Part shown: positions 25,440 through 34,795 of the stretch, in pieces
Position numbering within the stretch: the stretch's first letter is position 1
How the letters are laid out: each line of letters begins with the position of its first letter
Assembly (NCBI RefSeq): GCF_004005995.1
Contig: NZ_CP034767.1
Coordinates: 806,001-870,000, forward strand
Length of the DNA stretch: 64,000 bases
DNA from: Devosia sp. 1566
GTDB taxonomy: Bacteria > Pseudomonadota > Alphaproteobacteria > Rhizobiales > Devosiaceae
Reading direction: 5' to 3'
Made by a program: the position numbers and the translations under genes
The notes under the pieces: model-generated
Databases searched by the model: none
What the model saw: the letters and a program-made list of their open reading frames with translations, nothing else
What the model was told of the DNA's origin: nothing

Positions 25440-27955
25440 GCGCCGATCAGCACGGCAAAGCCGTGCTTCGCCAGCGAGCCGGCGGCCCCGGCCGTGCCAG
25501 CTACGGGTTGGCCGGTCATGGCGTCGCGGTATTGACCGGGCGGCAGGGCTACCCCTGCTGCAGCCTGGCCGCCATGGCCGGGAGACAGATCGGCAATCAC
25601 GACAAGGCGCTCGCTCCCATGGCTGCGGGCAAAGCCGAGCACCTGCTCGCTGCCCGTGGCGAGGGGCTCATAGTTGCCCCGGAGCATGAGCTCGGGATGG
25701 GCCTTGCGCAACTGCAGCAGCGCCCTTGTCAGCACGATCTTGTCGTCGCCCGCGGCGCCCGGGCCAGCGGCAACCCGCGTCAGCCGCTCGCGCAATCCCG
25801 CAAAGTTGAGATCGCGCCGGTTGTCGGGGTCCACAAAGCTTTGCTCCCAATCTTCAGCGCCGCGATAGATATCGGGCACGCCGGGGACGGAAAGCTTGAG
25901 CGCCGCCTGGATGAGGCTTTTGCGCCGGCCGATATCGGCGAGCTGCTGCTGCAACTGCCGGAAGCTCGCAAGGAACGCCTCGTTGCGCAGCGCTGCCGCG
26001 ACAAAGTCCTGAATGGCTTGCTCATAGGCTGGGTTGTTGACGCTCCAATCGCTGTGGAGCCGCGCTTCGCGCACCGATTTGAGCATGGCGGCCCGCAGGC
26101 GCTCGGTGAGGGTAGCCAGCGAGGGGGACTCGCTGCTATCGGTGGGGGGCCACCCGCCCAGCAGCAGTTGCAGGAAGAGGTAGATGTCGTTGTTGTCGAG
26201 GGCCAGCTCGGTGCTGTTTGCGAGCTGGTCGCGCCAGCCGAACACGGCCGCATCCCAGATGTCGGGCCGGTCGGCAATGGCGCCGATATTGGCGCGGGTG
26301 TCCTCGCCACGCTTGGTGTCGTGGGTCGAGGTAGTCAGCATGGTGGCGGGGTGATGCAGGAGGCGGCGCCGGTTGGCGTCGTGGAAGGCATCGATCCCCA
26401 CCGAAAAGTTCTGCGGATGGGCGCCCACTTCGTTGAGCGAGACCAGCCGGTTGAAGCGATAAAGCGCCGTGTCCTCGAGGCCCTTGGCTATCACCGGGCC
26501 GGTATATTGCTGGAACTTGCCGAGCGCGCCCAGGGTCTCGGAGGGATCATACTGGTGCGGCAGCCCGGCGGTGAGGAACTGGCCGAGAAAGTCAAAAAGC
26601 GAGGGGGCGAAAAAGGGTTGCGAGCGGCGCGCCTTGGCGACGGCATAGTTGATCTCGCGGATATCGCGCTCGTCGGCCTCGGGGCCATCGATATAGGTGC
26701 GGTAAACCTGCAGCCAAGCGATGATCTCGCGCAGGCCCTTGCGGATGGCGTTCTGCGTCAGGTCCCGGGTTTGCGGCACGGACTGGGCGACAAGAAAGAC
26801 GCGGTGCGCGAGGCTGAAGAGCTCGGCGGCGAGCTCATTGTCCATGACGCGCAGCTTGCACTGATAGGCTTCGGTGACGGGGTCGACGACATCGCCCACG
26901 AAGCGCTCGTAGGTGGCGGAAAGCGGCGTTTCGGCGGCGGGATTGGTGAGGACGCGGGTAAGGAGGGCACCGAACTCGTAGCCCGTCGTGCCCTCGACCG
27001 GCCAGTCGGCGCGCAGATCCTCGTGCGGGGCGAGGATCTTTTCGATCAGCAGATAGATCGGGCGCGGGGATGCGGCTCGCAGATCCTCGAGATAGCCCTT
27101 GGGATCAAGCAGGCCATCGACATGGTCGATCCGCAAGCCATCGACGAGCCCTTCCTCAATGAGGCCAAAGATCAGGGCGTGGGCGTGGTCGAACACGTCG
27201 GGCCGGTCGATGCGGATGGCGCCGAGGTCGGAATTGATGAAAAAGCGGCGATAGTTGATGTCGTCGGCGGCGGCGAGATAATGGACGAGCCGCCAGTGCT
27301 GGGTGGCAATGAGGCTATCGAGGGCGGCCCAGCTGCCGAAATGACCCGGCTCGCCATTGAGGGCGGCGACAGCGGCTTCGGGCTCGCCGTAATGGGCGAG
27401 GAGCTGCGCTTCGTCCTCGGGGCGGAGGGGGAGCTTGTGGGTGCCGTGGGCCCAGACGGCAAGGCCATCACTGTCAGCCTTGAGCACGATCTCGCCCGCT
27501 TCAAGCGCCTGGGCGTAGGACGTGCCGAGGAACGGGATCATCAGCTTGCCCTCGAGCGCCGGATTGGCGGGGGCCCAGTTGATGTCGAACCAGTCGGCAT
27601 ATTGGCTGCCGGGGCCGTGGCGCAAAACGTCGAGCCAGAGCGGATTGTCGGCGCCACCCACGCCCATATGGTTGGGCACGAAATCGAGGAGGATGCCGAG
27701 GCCGGCGGCGCGCATGGTTTGGGCGAGATCGCGGAACTCCTCGATCGTGCCGATCTCGGGATTGATCAGCGTGTGATCGACCGTGTCATAGCCATGGGTG
27801 CTGCCCGGCTGCGCCTTGAGGATAGGGGAGAGATAGGCGTGGCTGACGCCCAGATCGGCGAGATAGGGCACGAGAGCCTTGGCGTGGGCGAAGGTGAAGC
27901 CCTTGTTCAACTGCAGCCGATAGGTGGAAAGAGGAGTGGTGGAACTATCGCTCAT
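25436..27955 (-). CDS. treY: Maltooligosyl trehalose synthase
   Basis: 839 residues. TreY rearranges the reducing-end alpha-1,4 bond of maltooligosaccharides to alpha-1,1, giving maltooligosyl trehalose. GH13 regions are clear: STYRLQLNKGFTF at the N-terminus, GILLDFVPNHMGV (region I), DGLRIDHVDGLLDP with the nucleophile Asp (II), LLIEKILAPHE (III) and TSTHDTKRGEDTRANI (IV), plus SVPGVPDIYRGAE near the C-terminus. The ATG at 27955 begins MSDSSTTPLSTYRLQ. The partner treZ (trehalohydrolase) and treX are not in the window, so release of trehalose depends on a gene elsewhere. It is the last gene of a long minus-strand run. Confidence 0.93.
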   Translation of the reverse strand: MSDSSTTPLSTYRLQLNKGFTFAHAKALVPYLADLGVSHAYLSPILKAQPGSTHGYDTVDHTLINPEIGTIEEFRDLAQTMRAAGLGILLDFVPNHMGVGGADNPLWLDVLRHGPGSQYADWFDINWAPANPALEGKLMIPFLGTSYAQALEAGEIVLKADSDGLAVWAHGTHKLPLRPEDEAQLLAHYGEPEAAVAALNGEPGHFGSWAALDSLIATQHWRLVHYLAAADDINYRRFFINSDLGAIRIDRPDVFDHAHALIFGLIEEGLVDGLRIDHVDGLLDPKGYLEDLRAASPRPIYLLIEKILAPHEDLRADWPVEGTTGYEFGALLTRVLTNPAAETPLSATYERFVGDVVDPVTEAYQCKLRVMDNELAAELFSLAHRVFLVAQSVPQTRDLTQNAIRKGLREIIAWLQVYRTYIDGPEADERDIREINYAVAKARRSQPFFAPSLFDFLGQFLTAGLPHQYDPSETLGALGKFQQYTGPVIAKGLEDTALYRFNRLVSLNEVGAHPQNFSVGIDAFHDANRRRLLHHPATMLTTSTHDTKRGEDTRANIGAIADRPDIWDAAVFGWRDQLANSTELALDNNDIYLFLQLLLGGWPPTDSSESPSLATLTERLRAAMLKSVREARLHSDWSVNNPAYEQAIQDFVAAALRNEAFLASFRQLQQQLADIGRRKSLIQAALKLSVPGVPDIYRGAEDWEQSFVDPDNRRDLNFAGLRERLTRVAAGPGAAGDDKIVLTRALLQLRKAHPELMLRGNYEPLATGSEQVLGFARSHGSERLVVIADLSPGHGGQAAAGVALPPGQYRDAMTGQPVAGTAGAAGSLAKHGFAVLIGA

Positions 27956-28057
27956 GGGGCTCAACTGCTGGCGGCGCGGAGGGCGCGCGTCGGTGAAGGG
28001 GCCGCGGGGCCGGGAAAATGCCCCGGACAACGGTCCGTGCCAGCCTTTGTTCCCGGC

Positions 28058-28471
28058 TCAAGGATCGCGATAACCTAGCACTCTGAGCGCGAGGGTCTCG
28101 GGGGTGACGGGGCGATCAAACACCAGCGCCACGGGGCTTTGCGACTGGGCGGGGGCGTAATCAAGGGTCACGCTGCCGCTCACGGCGTCTTGCCCCGAAC
28201 CCACAGTGCCTTCGATGCCCACTTCCGCAGCGGTGGCGTGGCCGAGATTGAGCACGGTGACATCAGCGACAAAGCCATCGGACGTTTGCCGAACGGCATC
28301 GAGCCGCAGCGTCAGCTCGGGATGGCTGCCGGTCTTGGTCAGGGCTTCCACCAGCAGAAAGCTGGCCAGCCCCAGAATAACGAGGGCCGACAGGGCGGCC
28401 AGGATCCACTCGATCAAACCCGCTTTACGGGCGGCGGGGGATGGGGGCGGGTTGCTGGCTTGGTCGGACAT
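28058..28471 (-). CDS. TIGR02588 family protein
   Basis: 137 residues: a proline-rich cytoplasmic N-terminus (1-15), one membrane helix (about 18-45, GLIEWILAALSALVILGLASFLLVEAL) and an extracytoplasmic beta-sandwich-like domain containing FVADVTVLNLGHATAAEV. It matches what I know of TIGR02588, a family found beside TIGR02587. No function is established. It lies 12 nt downstream of the TIGR02587 gene, so it is co-transcribed with it. Confidence 0.75.
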   Translation of the reverse strand: MSDQASNPPPSPAARKAGLIEWILAALSALVILGLASFLLVEALTKTGSHPELTLRLDAVRQTSDGFVADVTVLNLGHATAAEVGIEGTVGSGQDAVSGSVTLDYAPAQSQSPVALVFDRPVTPETLALRVLGYRDP

Positions 28472-28483
28472 GGCAGGGCCCCC

Positions 28484-29329
28484 TTACAATATCAGCCGCG
28501 CGGCGGCGGCGCCGATGGCGGCAGGAAAGCCCAGCACCACCAGAACCCCCAGTGCGGTGCTGAAGGATAGGCCATCGAAACGGCCAAAGGTCCAGAGCAC
28601 ATAGCAGGAGATGGCGAGCGCGATGGCATAGCCCACGGTGGTGAAGCGCAAAAAGGCGCTCCACCAGGGCGTGTCGGGGGTGGCTTCGCTGCCCTTGAAC
28701 TCGGATGCAAAAACAAAGCCGTGCATGAGCAGCAGCGACAGGGCGATCAGCGCCAGCGACTGCCAATCAGTCATGCGAAAGGCGATGAGGATCATTTCCT
28801 CGGTGGGGGCGACATTGAGCCCGAGATAGAGCGAGCCGGCGGCCATGATTCCCAGTTCGCTGCCATAGGATTGCTCGCGCTCTTCTTCCTCCTCTTCATC
28901 GCTTTGCCCGAACTGGCTGCGGCCAAGAAGGGCGCCAAGGGCGGCGGGAATGGCATGGATCACGATCTTGCCCACAAGTTCTGGCGCGCGCATGCCGGGC
29001 CCGATGACGCCGAGAACGAAAAGCAGGATCGTGCTGCTGAGGAGAGCAATACCATAGGCGATGGCGACATCGCGCAGATCGTCCTTCCAGCCCCAGGTCG
29101 CCTCAAAGCCCGAATAATGGGACAGGAACATCAGCATGGGCAGGCTGGAGGCCAGCAGGAGCAGCAAGCGCCAGCGCTCCATGGCAAAGCCGAGCTCCCA
29201 CATTTCCATGGTCATCAGCATGGGGAGGGAAAAAACGAGGGCGCCGCCAAAGGCGCGGCCCAGGCCGGTGACGAGATCGCGAAGCTCGTGGCCGCCCGCA
29301 TCCGCCTCGTTGGCCGCTGCTGTGCTCAT
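28484..29329 (-). CDS. TIGR02587 / DUF2391 family integral membrane protein
   Basis: 281 residues with about seven hydrophobic helices and a very acidic cytoplasmic loop (a run of six Glu, about residues 149-154). Conserved-looking blocks are GGALVFSLPMLMTMEMWELG and LGLNVAPTEEMILIAFRM. Family members occur with TIGR02588 proteins; function unknown. The gene starts 5 nt after the cobM stop, so it is very likely translated from the cobalamin operon transcript, which is the only functional hint. Confidence 0.75.
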   Translation of the reverse strand: MSTAAANEADAGGHELRDLVTGLGRAFGGALVFSLPMLMTMEMWELGFAMERWRLLLLLASSLPMLMFLSHYSGFEATWGWKDDLRDVAIAYGIALLSSTILLFVLGVIGPGMRAPELVGKIVIHAIPAALGALLGRSQFGQSDEEEEEEREQSYGSELGIMAAGSLYLGLNVAPTEEMILIAFRMTDWQSLALIALSLLLMHGFVFASEFKGSEATPDTPWWSAFLRFTTVGYAIALAISCYVLWTFGRFDGLSFSTALGVLVVLGFPAAIGAAAARLIL

Positions 29330-29334
29330 TCTGC

Positions 29335-30105
29335 TTACCCCGCGTCAGGAAGGCCGCCCCGGAAGCGGCGCTGGTAGTCGGCATCATAAAGGGCGCTGTC
29401 GCGGAAATCGTTGCTGGCAAGGGAGGGGCCGACAAAGATGATGGCAGTGCGCTCGATGGGTTCCTCGGCCACTTGCGCAGCGATCGTGCCCAGCGTGCCG
29501 CGCAGAATGCGTTCACCCGGCCAGGAGGCATGCACGACAATGGCGACGGGGCAGTCGGGCCCGTAAAGCGGGGTGAGTTCAGCGACCACCCGCTCGAGCG
29601 CATGGATGGCAAGGTGAATGGCCAACGTCGCGCGCGTGGCGCCAAAGGCGGCGAGGGTTTCGCCCGCGGGCATCGGGGAGGCGCGGCCCGAAACGCGGGT
29701 CAGCACCAGGCTTTGCGCCTGGGCCGGAATGGTCAGCTCACGCCCAAGGCTCGCGGCTGCCGCGGCAAAGGCGGGGACGCCGGGCGTGAGCGTATAGGGA
29801 ATGGCGTGGCGATCGAGCCGGCGCAACTGCTCGGCCACGGCACTCCAGATGGAGAGGTCCCCCGAATGGAGCCGCGCCACATCGAGGCCCGCCGCATGGG
29901 CGGCGACATATTCGGCCTCGATCTCATCGAGGGAAAGGGCGGCGGTATCGACGAGGCGGGTACCGGGGGCGCAGTAATCGAGCATCTCGCGCGGCACGAT
30001 GGAGCCGGCATAAAGGCAGACCGGGCAGCCGGCGAGGAGGTCGCGGCCGCGCACGGTGATGAGATCAGCAGCGCCGGGTCCGGCGCCAATGAAATGGACG
30101 GTCAT
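29335..30105 (-). CDS. cobM: Precorrin-4 C11-methyltransferase
   Basis: 256 residues. CobM uses S-adenosylmethionine to methylate C-11 of precorrin-4 in the aerobic cobalamin pathway. The SAM-tetrapyrrole methylase fold is clear: [18 protein letters not shown] at the N-terminus, the [13 protein letters not shown] block and [18 protein letters not shown]. Start ATG 30105 overlaps the cobL stop (30102-30105). Last biosynthetic gene of the cob run; the next gene begins 5 nt after its stop. Confidence 0.93.
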   Translation of the reverse strand: MTVHFIGAGPGAADLITVRGRDLLAGCPVCLYAGSIVPREMLDYCAPGTRLVDTAALSLDEIEAEYVAAHAAGLDVARLHSGDLSIWSAVAEQLRRLDRHAIPYTLTPGVPAFAAAAASLGRELTIPAQAQSLVLTRVSGRASPMPAGETLAAFGATRATLAIHLAIHALERVVAELTPLYGPDCPVAIVVHASWPGERILRGTLGTIAAQVAEEPIERTAIIFVGPSLASNDFRDSALYDADYQRRFRGGLPDAG

Positions 30106-31307
30106 GGCTTGCTCCAGCACCATTGCAGCAACGGCATGGCCGGGCGCCAGCCCGTCATGGTGCCGATGGGAGAAGCGCGGCTGAGCTCGATGCGGGTGAG
30201 GCTGCCGCCATGGGCGGCGTGGTGGGCGAGCAGCACGGCTTCCATTTCGAGGGTGACGGCATTGGCGACGAGCCGGCCACCGGGGTGAAGGCTTTGCTGG
30301 GCGGCTTCCATAACGCCGGGCTCGCTGCCACCACCACCGATGAAGATGGCGTGCGGGGGCTCAAGACCCTCGAGCGCCGCGGGCGCGGTGCCTTCAACGA
30401 GTTGCAAGCTGGGGACGCCGAACAGGGCGGCGTTGTGCTTGATGCGGGTGCAGCGCTCGGGATGGCTTTCAATGGCAATGGCGCGGAGGCTCTGATGAGC
30501 CAGCATCCATTCGATAGCAATCGAGCCTGAACCCGCGCCGATATCCCAAAGCAATTCGCCCTGCCGCGGGGCGAGAGCGGCAAGGGTGAGGGCGCGCACT
30601 TCGCGCTTGGTGATCTGTCCGTCATGCTCGAACAGCGCATCGTCGCGTCCGGGCACCAGCGGCAGGATGCGGGCTTCGGACAGGGCAACGACAGAGATGG
30701 CCACAACATTGAGCGGATTGATGTCGGCGAGGGTAAAGGCACTGGCGGGCTGGGAGCGGACGCGCTCCTCGGGGCCGCCCAAGGCTTCAAGCACGGTTAC
30801 GATGGAAAGGCCAAAGCCGCTGTCATGCAGCAGCTGGGCGAGCTGGGCCGGCGAATCGCCATCGGAAGTCAGCGCGAGGATACGCGCGCCGGGCTGCAGA
30901 TGGGGGCGCAACAGATCCTGCGACCGCCCATGCAGCGACAGGGTGGTGATCTCACCGAGCGGCCAGCCAAGGCGAGCCGCGGCAAGGCTGAAGGCGGAAG
31001 GATGGGGCAGGACCCGCATCTGGGCGGGATCGATGCGGCGGGCGAGGGTGGCGCCGACGCCGAACTGGAACGGATCGCCGGACGCCAGCACGCAGACGGA
31101 TTTGCCGCGAGCGGCGACCACGGCATCGACGGACAGCGAAAAGGGGCTGAGCCAGGGTTGCTGTTCGCCAGCGATCAAGGGGGCGGCAAGGCGCAGATGG
31201 CGTTCGCCGCCAAACACCAGTTCGGCCTGGCTGATGGCGGATTTCGCCGCATCGCCAAGGCCCGCGATGCCGTCTTCGCCGATGCCGACAATGGTCAGCC
31301 AGCTCAT
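30102..31307 (-). CDS. cobL: Precorrin-6Y C5,15-methyltransferase (decarboxylating), CbiE-CbiT fusion
   Basis: 401 residues with two domains. Residues 1-200 are the CbiE-like methylase ([17 protein letters not shown]; the [12 protein letters not shown] block). Residues about 225-400 are the CbiT-like SAM enzyme with [16 protein letters not shown]. The fused enzyme methylates C-5 and C-15 and removes the C-12 acetate carboxyl to give precorrin-8. Overlaps cobJ and cobM by 4 nt on either side, all translationally coupled. Confidence 0.94.
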   Translation of the reverse strand: MSWLTIVGIGEDGIAGLGDAAKSAISQAELVFGGERHLRLAAPLIAGEQQPWLSPFSLSVDAVVAARGKSVCVLASGDPFQFGVGATLARRIDPAQMRVLPHPSAFSLAAARLGWPLGEITTLSLHGRSQDLLRPHLQPGARILALTSDGDSPAQLAQLLHDSGFGLSIVTVLEALGGPEERVRSQPASAFTLADINPLNVVAISVVALSEARILPLVPGRDDALFEHDGQITKREVRALTLAALAPRQGELLWDIGAGSGSIAIEWMLAHQSLRAIAIESHPERCTRIKHNAALFGVPSLQLVEGTAPAALEGLEPPHAIFIGGGGSEPGVMEAAQQSLHPGGRLVANAVTLEMEAVLLAHHAAHGGSLTRIELSRASPIGTMTGWRPAMPLLQWCWSKP

Positions 31308-32065
31308 CGTGGTCCCCCGGCGGAACGGGGCGAATAAACGATCGGCGTGCGGCCGGGCCGTTCGATAACGCGGGTTTCGGGCGAGCCGATGATGACGCAA
31401 GTGGCCATATCGGCGGTGCTGGCATCGGCATCGGCGAGGGTGACGAGGCGCAACATCTCGTCAGGGCGGCCAGCGGCGCGACCAAAGATCACCGGGGTGC
31501 TCCAGGGCAGAACTTCGCGCAGGATGGCAAAGGCGGTGCCGAGCTGCCAGGGGCGGGCGCGGCTAATGGGATTGTAAAGCGCGATCACGAGCCCGGCGCC
31601 GGCAACGGCACGCAGGCGCTGCTCGATCAGCGTCCAGGGCTTGAGATTGTCGGACAGGGAAATGGCGCAGAAATCATGGCCGAGCGGGGCGCCCATGCGG
31701 GCGGCAACGGCGAGCATGGCAGTGACACCGGGCACGACTTCGAGCTCGAGATGGCGCCAGGGCTCGGGGCCATCCTCGATGGCTTCGCAGACGGCGGCGG
31801 CCATGGCGAAAACGCCGGGATCGCCACCCGACACGACGCAGACCTTTTCTCCCGCGGCGGCGGCCTGAAGGGCGGCACGACTGCGGTCGAGCTCTTCGCG
31901 GTTGTCGGAGGCGACGCGCTGCTGGTCGGGGCGCAGGGAGAGGCGATCAAGATAAGGGCCATAGCCAAAGAACAGCCGGGCTTCGGCCACGGCCTTGAGC
32001 GCTTCGGGGGTGATCTGGTCGGGATTGCCGGGCCCGAGGCCGACGACGCTGATTTTGCCGGTCAT
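31304..32065 (-). CDS. cobJ: Precorrin-3B C17-methyltransferase
   Basis: 253 residues. It methylates C-17 and drives ring contraction to precorrin-4. Visible are the SAM-methylase N-terminus ISVVGLGPGNPDQITPEA, VCVVSGGDPGVFAMAA, EVVPGVTAMLAVAARMGAPLGHDFCAISLSD and LVIALYNPISRARPWQL, all typical of CobJ. ATG 32065 overlaps the cobI stop. Confidence 0.94.
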   Translation of the reverse strand: MTGKISVVGLGPGNPDQITPEALKAVAEARLFFGYGPYLDRLSLRPDQQRVASDNREELDRSRAALQAAAAGEKVCVVSGGDPGVFAMAAAVCEAIEDGPEPWRHLELEVVPGVTAMLAVAARMGAPLGHDFCAISLSDNLKPWTLIEQRLRAVAGAGLVIALYNPISRARPWQLGTAFAILREVLPWSTPVIFGRAAGRPDEMLRLVTLADADASTADMATCVIIGSPETRVIERPGRTPIVYSPRSAGGPR

Positions 32066-32787
32066 GGCCGCTCGCTCCAGCCGGGGACCAGCACCAGGGC
32101 AAAATAGGGGGCGGTGTCGTCCGGCTTGTCGCACAGGCGCATGGACTGGCCATTGCTCATCGTGCCGCGCTCAACATAAACCGCGGTTTCGAGCTTGCCC
32201 GCCGCAGCAATGGCGCGGCGGATCTTGGGCAGGTTGCGCCCAACCTTCATGATGACGGCACCTTGCGTGTCACCGAGGCGCCGTTGCAGTTCGGCTTCCT
32301 CGAGCGTGCCGGGCAGAACGGCCAGCACATCATCGCCCTGCACCAGCGGCAGGCCGGCCATCGACCAGCAGCCCGACATCGCGGTGATGCCGGGCACGAC
32401 CTCGGTGGGGTAGCGATGGGCGAGGCGCACATGCAGATGCATATAGGAGCCGTAAAACAGCGGATCGCCTTCGCTTAGCACCGCAACCTTGCGCCCGGCA
32501 TCGAGATGGGCGGCGATGCGCTCGGCCGCCTCGGCATAGAACTGCGCGGTGGCGCTGCGATAATCGGCGTGGTGCCGGTCGATCTCGGTGGTGACAGGAT
32601 AAAGCAGGGCTTCCTCGTGCTGGGTGGGCGCAAGGAGATCGGCCACGATGGTGCGCGCATTGCTGCGATTGCCCGACTTGGCGAAATAGGCGACCACATC
32701 GGCGCCCTGGATGGCGCGCACGGCCTTGAGGGTCAGGAGCTCAGGATCGCCGGGGCCGGTGCCGACGCCGTAAAGGGTGCCGGTCAT
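32062..32787 (-). CDS. cobI: Precorrin-2 C20-methyltransferase
   Basis: 241 residues. It adds the C-20 methyl group to precorrin-2. Family signatures: GTLYGVGTGPGDPELLTLKA, DVVAYFAKSGNRSNARTI, VAVLSEGDPLFYGSYMHL and VVPGITAMSGCWSMAGLPL. Start ATG 32787 overlaps the cobH stop; the frame is open far upstream but that part is antisense/out-of-frame to cobH. Confidence 0.94.
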   Translation of the reverse strand: MTGTLYGVGTGPGDPELLTLKAVRAIQGADVVAYFAKSGNRSNARTIVADLLAPTQHEEALLYPVTTEIDRHHADYRSATAQFYAEAAERIAAHLDAGRKVAVLSEGDPLFYGSYMHLHVRLAHRYPTEVVPGITAMSGCWSMAGLPLVQGDDVLAVLPGTLEEAELQRRLGDTQGAVIMKVGRNLPKIRRAIAAAGKLETAVYVERGTMSNGQSMRLCDKPDDTAPYFALVLVPGWSERP

Positions 32788-33416
32788 AGACCGGGCCTTG
32801 CCAGCGCATTGAGCGCCGCGGCGGTGATGGCGCTGCCGCCGAGACGGCCGCGCACGATGGCATAGGGCACGCCATAGGAGTGTTCGGCGAGCGCGGCCTT
32901 GGATTCGGCGGCGCCCACAAAGCCGACGGGCATGCCCAGGATCGCGGCGGGGCGGGGGGCGCCGTCGCGCAGCATTTCGAGGAGGTGGAACAGCGCCGTC
33001 GGGGCATTGCCGATGGCGACCACGGCGCCGGCCAGGCGCTCGCCCCAAAGATGGAGCGCGGCGGCCGAGCGGGTGTTGCCGATCTCTTCTGCAATGACAG
33101 GAGTCTGCGGGTCGCGCAGGGTGCAGAGCACAGGATTGTTGGCGGGCAGGCGAGCGGCAGTGACGCCGCGCACCACCATTTCGGCATCGCAGAGAATGGG
33201 GGCGCCGGCCTCAAGCGCGCCGCGGGCGGCCTCGACAAAACCGGGGCCGAATTCGAACTGCTCGGCGGCTTCCACCATGCCGGCGGCATGGATCATGCGC
33301 ACGGCGAGTTCCGCCTCATCGGGGGTGAAGCGGCGCAGATCCGCTTCGGCGCGGATGATGGCGAAGGACTGCCGGTAAATGGCGTCCCCCGCTTTGATGT
33401 AGTCGTATTCGATCAT
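32784..33416 (-). CDS. cobH: Precorrin-8X methylmutase
   Basis: 210 residues, the usual family length. CobH moves the methyl group from C-11 to C-12, giving hydrogenobyrinate. The catalytic His is at residue 43 (RMIHAAGM), matching CobH numbering. Also seen are DAEMVVRGV, the GNTRSAAALHLW region and IGNAPTALFHLLEM. The ATG overlaps the stop of cobG (33413-33416). Confidence 0.94.
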   Translation of the reverse strand: MIEYDYIKAGDAIYRQSFAIIRAEADLRRFTPDEAELAVRMIHAAGMVEAAEQFEFGPGFVEAARGALEAGAPILCDAEMVVRGVTAARLPANNPVLCTLRDPQTPVIAEEIGNTRSAAALHLWGERLAGAVVAIGNAPTALFHLLEMLRDGAPRPAAILGMPVGFVGAAESKAALAEHSYGVPYAIVRGRLGGSAITAAALNALARPGL

Positions 33417-34732
33417 GGCAGGTGGGGTCCAAGAGCGGCGGCGATGCGCACCGGGCCAAGCGCGGCCAGAACCGCGGCGCTGGTTTGGCCAGGCGCGCGA
33501 TGCGCATGGAGAAGGCCGGCAAGGCGGGCAAAACCCGCGCGGGCATCGGCATGGGGGACGAGGAGCAGGGGTGCGTCGCTAGCGCGGCCCGATAGCACCA
33601 CCGCCGAGCCGCCGGGCTGGGCCACGAGGGTCAAATCGGCCGGCCGCGGATGGGCGCAACCCTTGGGGCAGCCCGAGACATGGAGAGTCGCGGTGCCATC
33701 AAAGAGGGTCGGGAACGCGTCGAGCAGCTGTGATGCCAAGGTGCGGCTGGCGGCAAGGCCCGAGGCGCAGCCTTCATTGCCGATGCAGGCATGGGCATAA
33801 AGGCGCGGATCGGCGGGATTGGTGAGGAGGCCCAGCGCTGCGGCGGCGCGCCCGAAGGCGGCGAGCGCGGCGGGGGCACCCAGGGCGAGGAGGGCGTGGC
33901 CGGGGGAAAGGCGCAGCTCGGTGATGCCGGCAGATGTGGCGTCCTGCGCGAGGGCGGCGAGCACGGGGGCGGCGATGCTGCCAAAGGGCAGGGCGACGGG
34001 GAAAGCCGCGCCATCGCGCAGGGGAATGAGGCCGGCGGGCGGCGGGGGCGCGGGAAGGGTGGCGGGTGGGGACAGCCGGGTGGCGAGTTCGGCCTGGATC
34101 GCGGCGGGATCGAGATCGCGGGCGCGGGCGGCGGGGCCGAGCTCGGCAAGGCGGTGCAGGATCAGGCTGGCGGCAGGGAGCACGGCGGGGGTCGGGAGGG
34201 TGCCAAGCGCGGTTTTGCCCAGCGTGATGAGCCAGCGCTCGGCATCGAGGGCGGTGAAGCGCAGATCGGCGCCGAGGGGCGTGAGAGGGATGGCGCCACC
34301 GGCATCCACGACGACAGTGACCTTGGGGCCGAGGCGACGGGCGAGCGGGGCGGCCGCGACGCGGATGGCGGTTGCGAGGGGGCGCGGATCGGCCCGTTCG
34401 AGCGGATCGAGCCCGGCCAGAGGCGGGGTTTCCACCACGAGGCCGGCTTCGATGGGCAGGAACGCTTCAATGGCCTCGGCAAAGGGGGGGGCGGACTGCT
34501 CGGAGAGGCCCCGCGCCTGCAGATTGCCGCGGGCGGTGATCTCGAGCTGGCCATTGCCGTGCCGGGCGGCGAGTTCGGCGATGCGGACCAGCTGAGCGGG
34601 ACTGACACGCCGCTCGGGCAGGCGCAGGCGCGCGAGGAGCCCGTCGCCGGTCGCCATCGGCTCGCGCAGGCTCGGGCAGGCACCGCGGCGCGCGGGCGCT
34701 TGGGGGTCAGTGATGGGCAGCAGCTGGAGCAA
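33413..34732 (-). CDS. cobG: Precorrin-3B synthase (O2-dependent)
   Basis: About 439 residues. CobG is a sirohaem/nitrite-reductase-like Fe-S enzyme that uses O2 to convert precorrin-3A to 3B; its presence marks the aerobic pathway. The RRGACPSL...MATGDGLLARL N-terminal block and the Fe-S cysteines CIGNEGC and CPKGC are present. It is very Ala/Pro-rich. No ATG lies upstream of the conserved block: TTG 34732 is my choice, TTG 34789 is an alternative, and ATG 34657 would cut into the motif. A C8 run lies near 34484-34491. Coupled to cobH by a 4-nt overlap. Confidence 0.85.
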   Translation of the reverse strand: MLQLLPITDPQAPARRGACPSLREPMATGDGLLARLRLPERRVSPAQLVRIAELAARHGNGQLEITARGNLQARGLSEQSAPPFAEAIEAFLPIEAGLVVETPPLAGLDPLERADPRPLATAIRVAAAPLARRLGPKVTVVVDAGGAIPLTPLGADLRFTALDAERWLITLGKTALGTLPTPAVLPAASLILHRLAELGPAARARDLDPAAIQAELATRLSPPATLPAPPPPAGLIPLRDGAAFPVALPFGSIAAPVLAALAQDATSAGITELRLSPGHALLALGAPAALAAFGRAAAALGLLTNPADPRLYAHACIGNEGCASGLAASRTLASQLLDAFPTLFDGTATLHVSGCPKGCAHPRPADLTLVAQPGGSAVVLSGRASDAPLLLVPHADARAGFARLAGLLHAHRAPGQTSAAVLAALGPVRIAAALGPHLP

Positions 34733-34736
34733 GTTC

Positions 34737-34759
34737 GGGCTTCGTGTTGCGTGAAGCCC
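34737..34759. promoter_or_regulatory. Hairpin in the cobF-cobG junction
   Basis: A perfect 7-bp inverted repeat (34737-34743 and 34753-34759) with a 9-nt loop, lying just upstream of the proposed TTG start of cobG. There is no T-run on either strand. It could mask the ribosome-binding site of cobG or be chance. Confidence 0.3.
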
Positions 34760-34795
34760 TGTCCTTATACGATCCCTCGGGCGGCACAAAGCGCT

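Noticed and set aside
25463..28078. An 871-codon open frame on the plus strand across treY
   Set aside because: It is antisense to treY, which has complete GH13 motifs. Long antisense frames are expected in GC-rich genes, and the translation is low-complexity (V/G/E/A-rich) with no domain.
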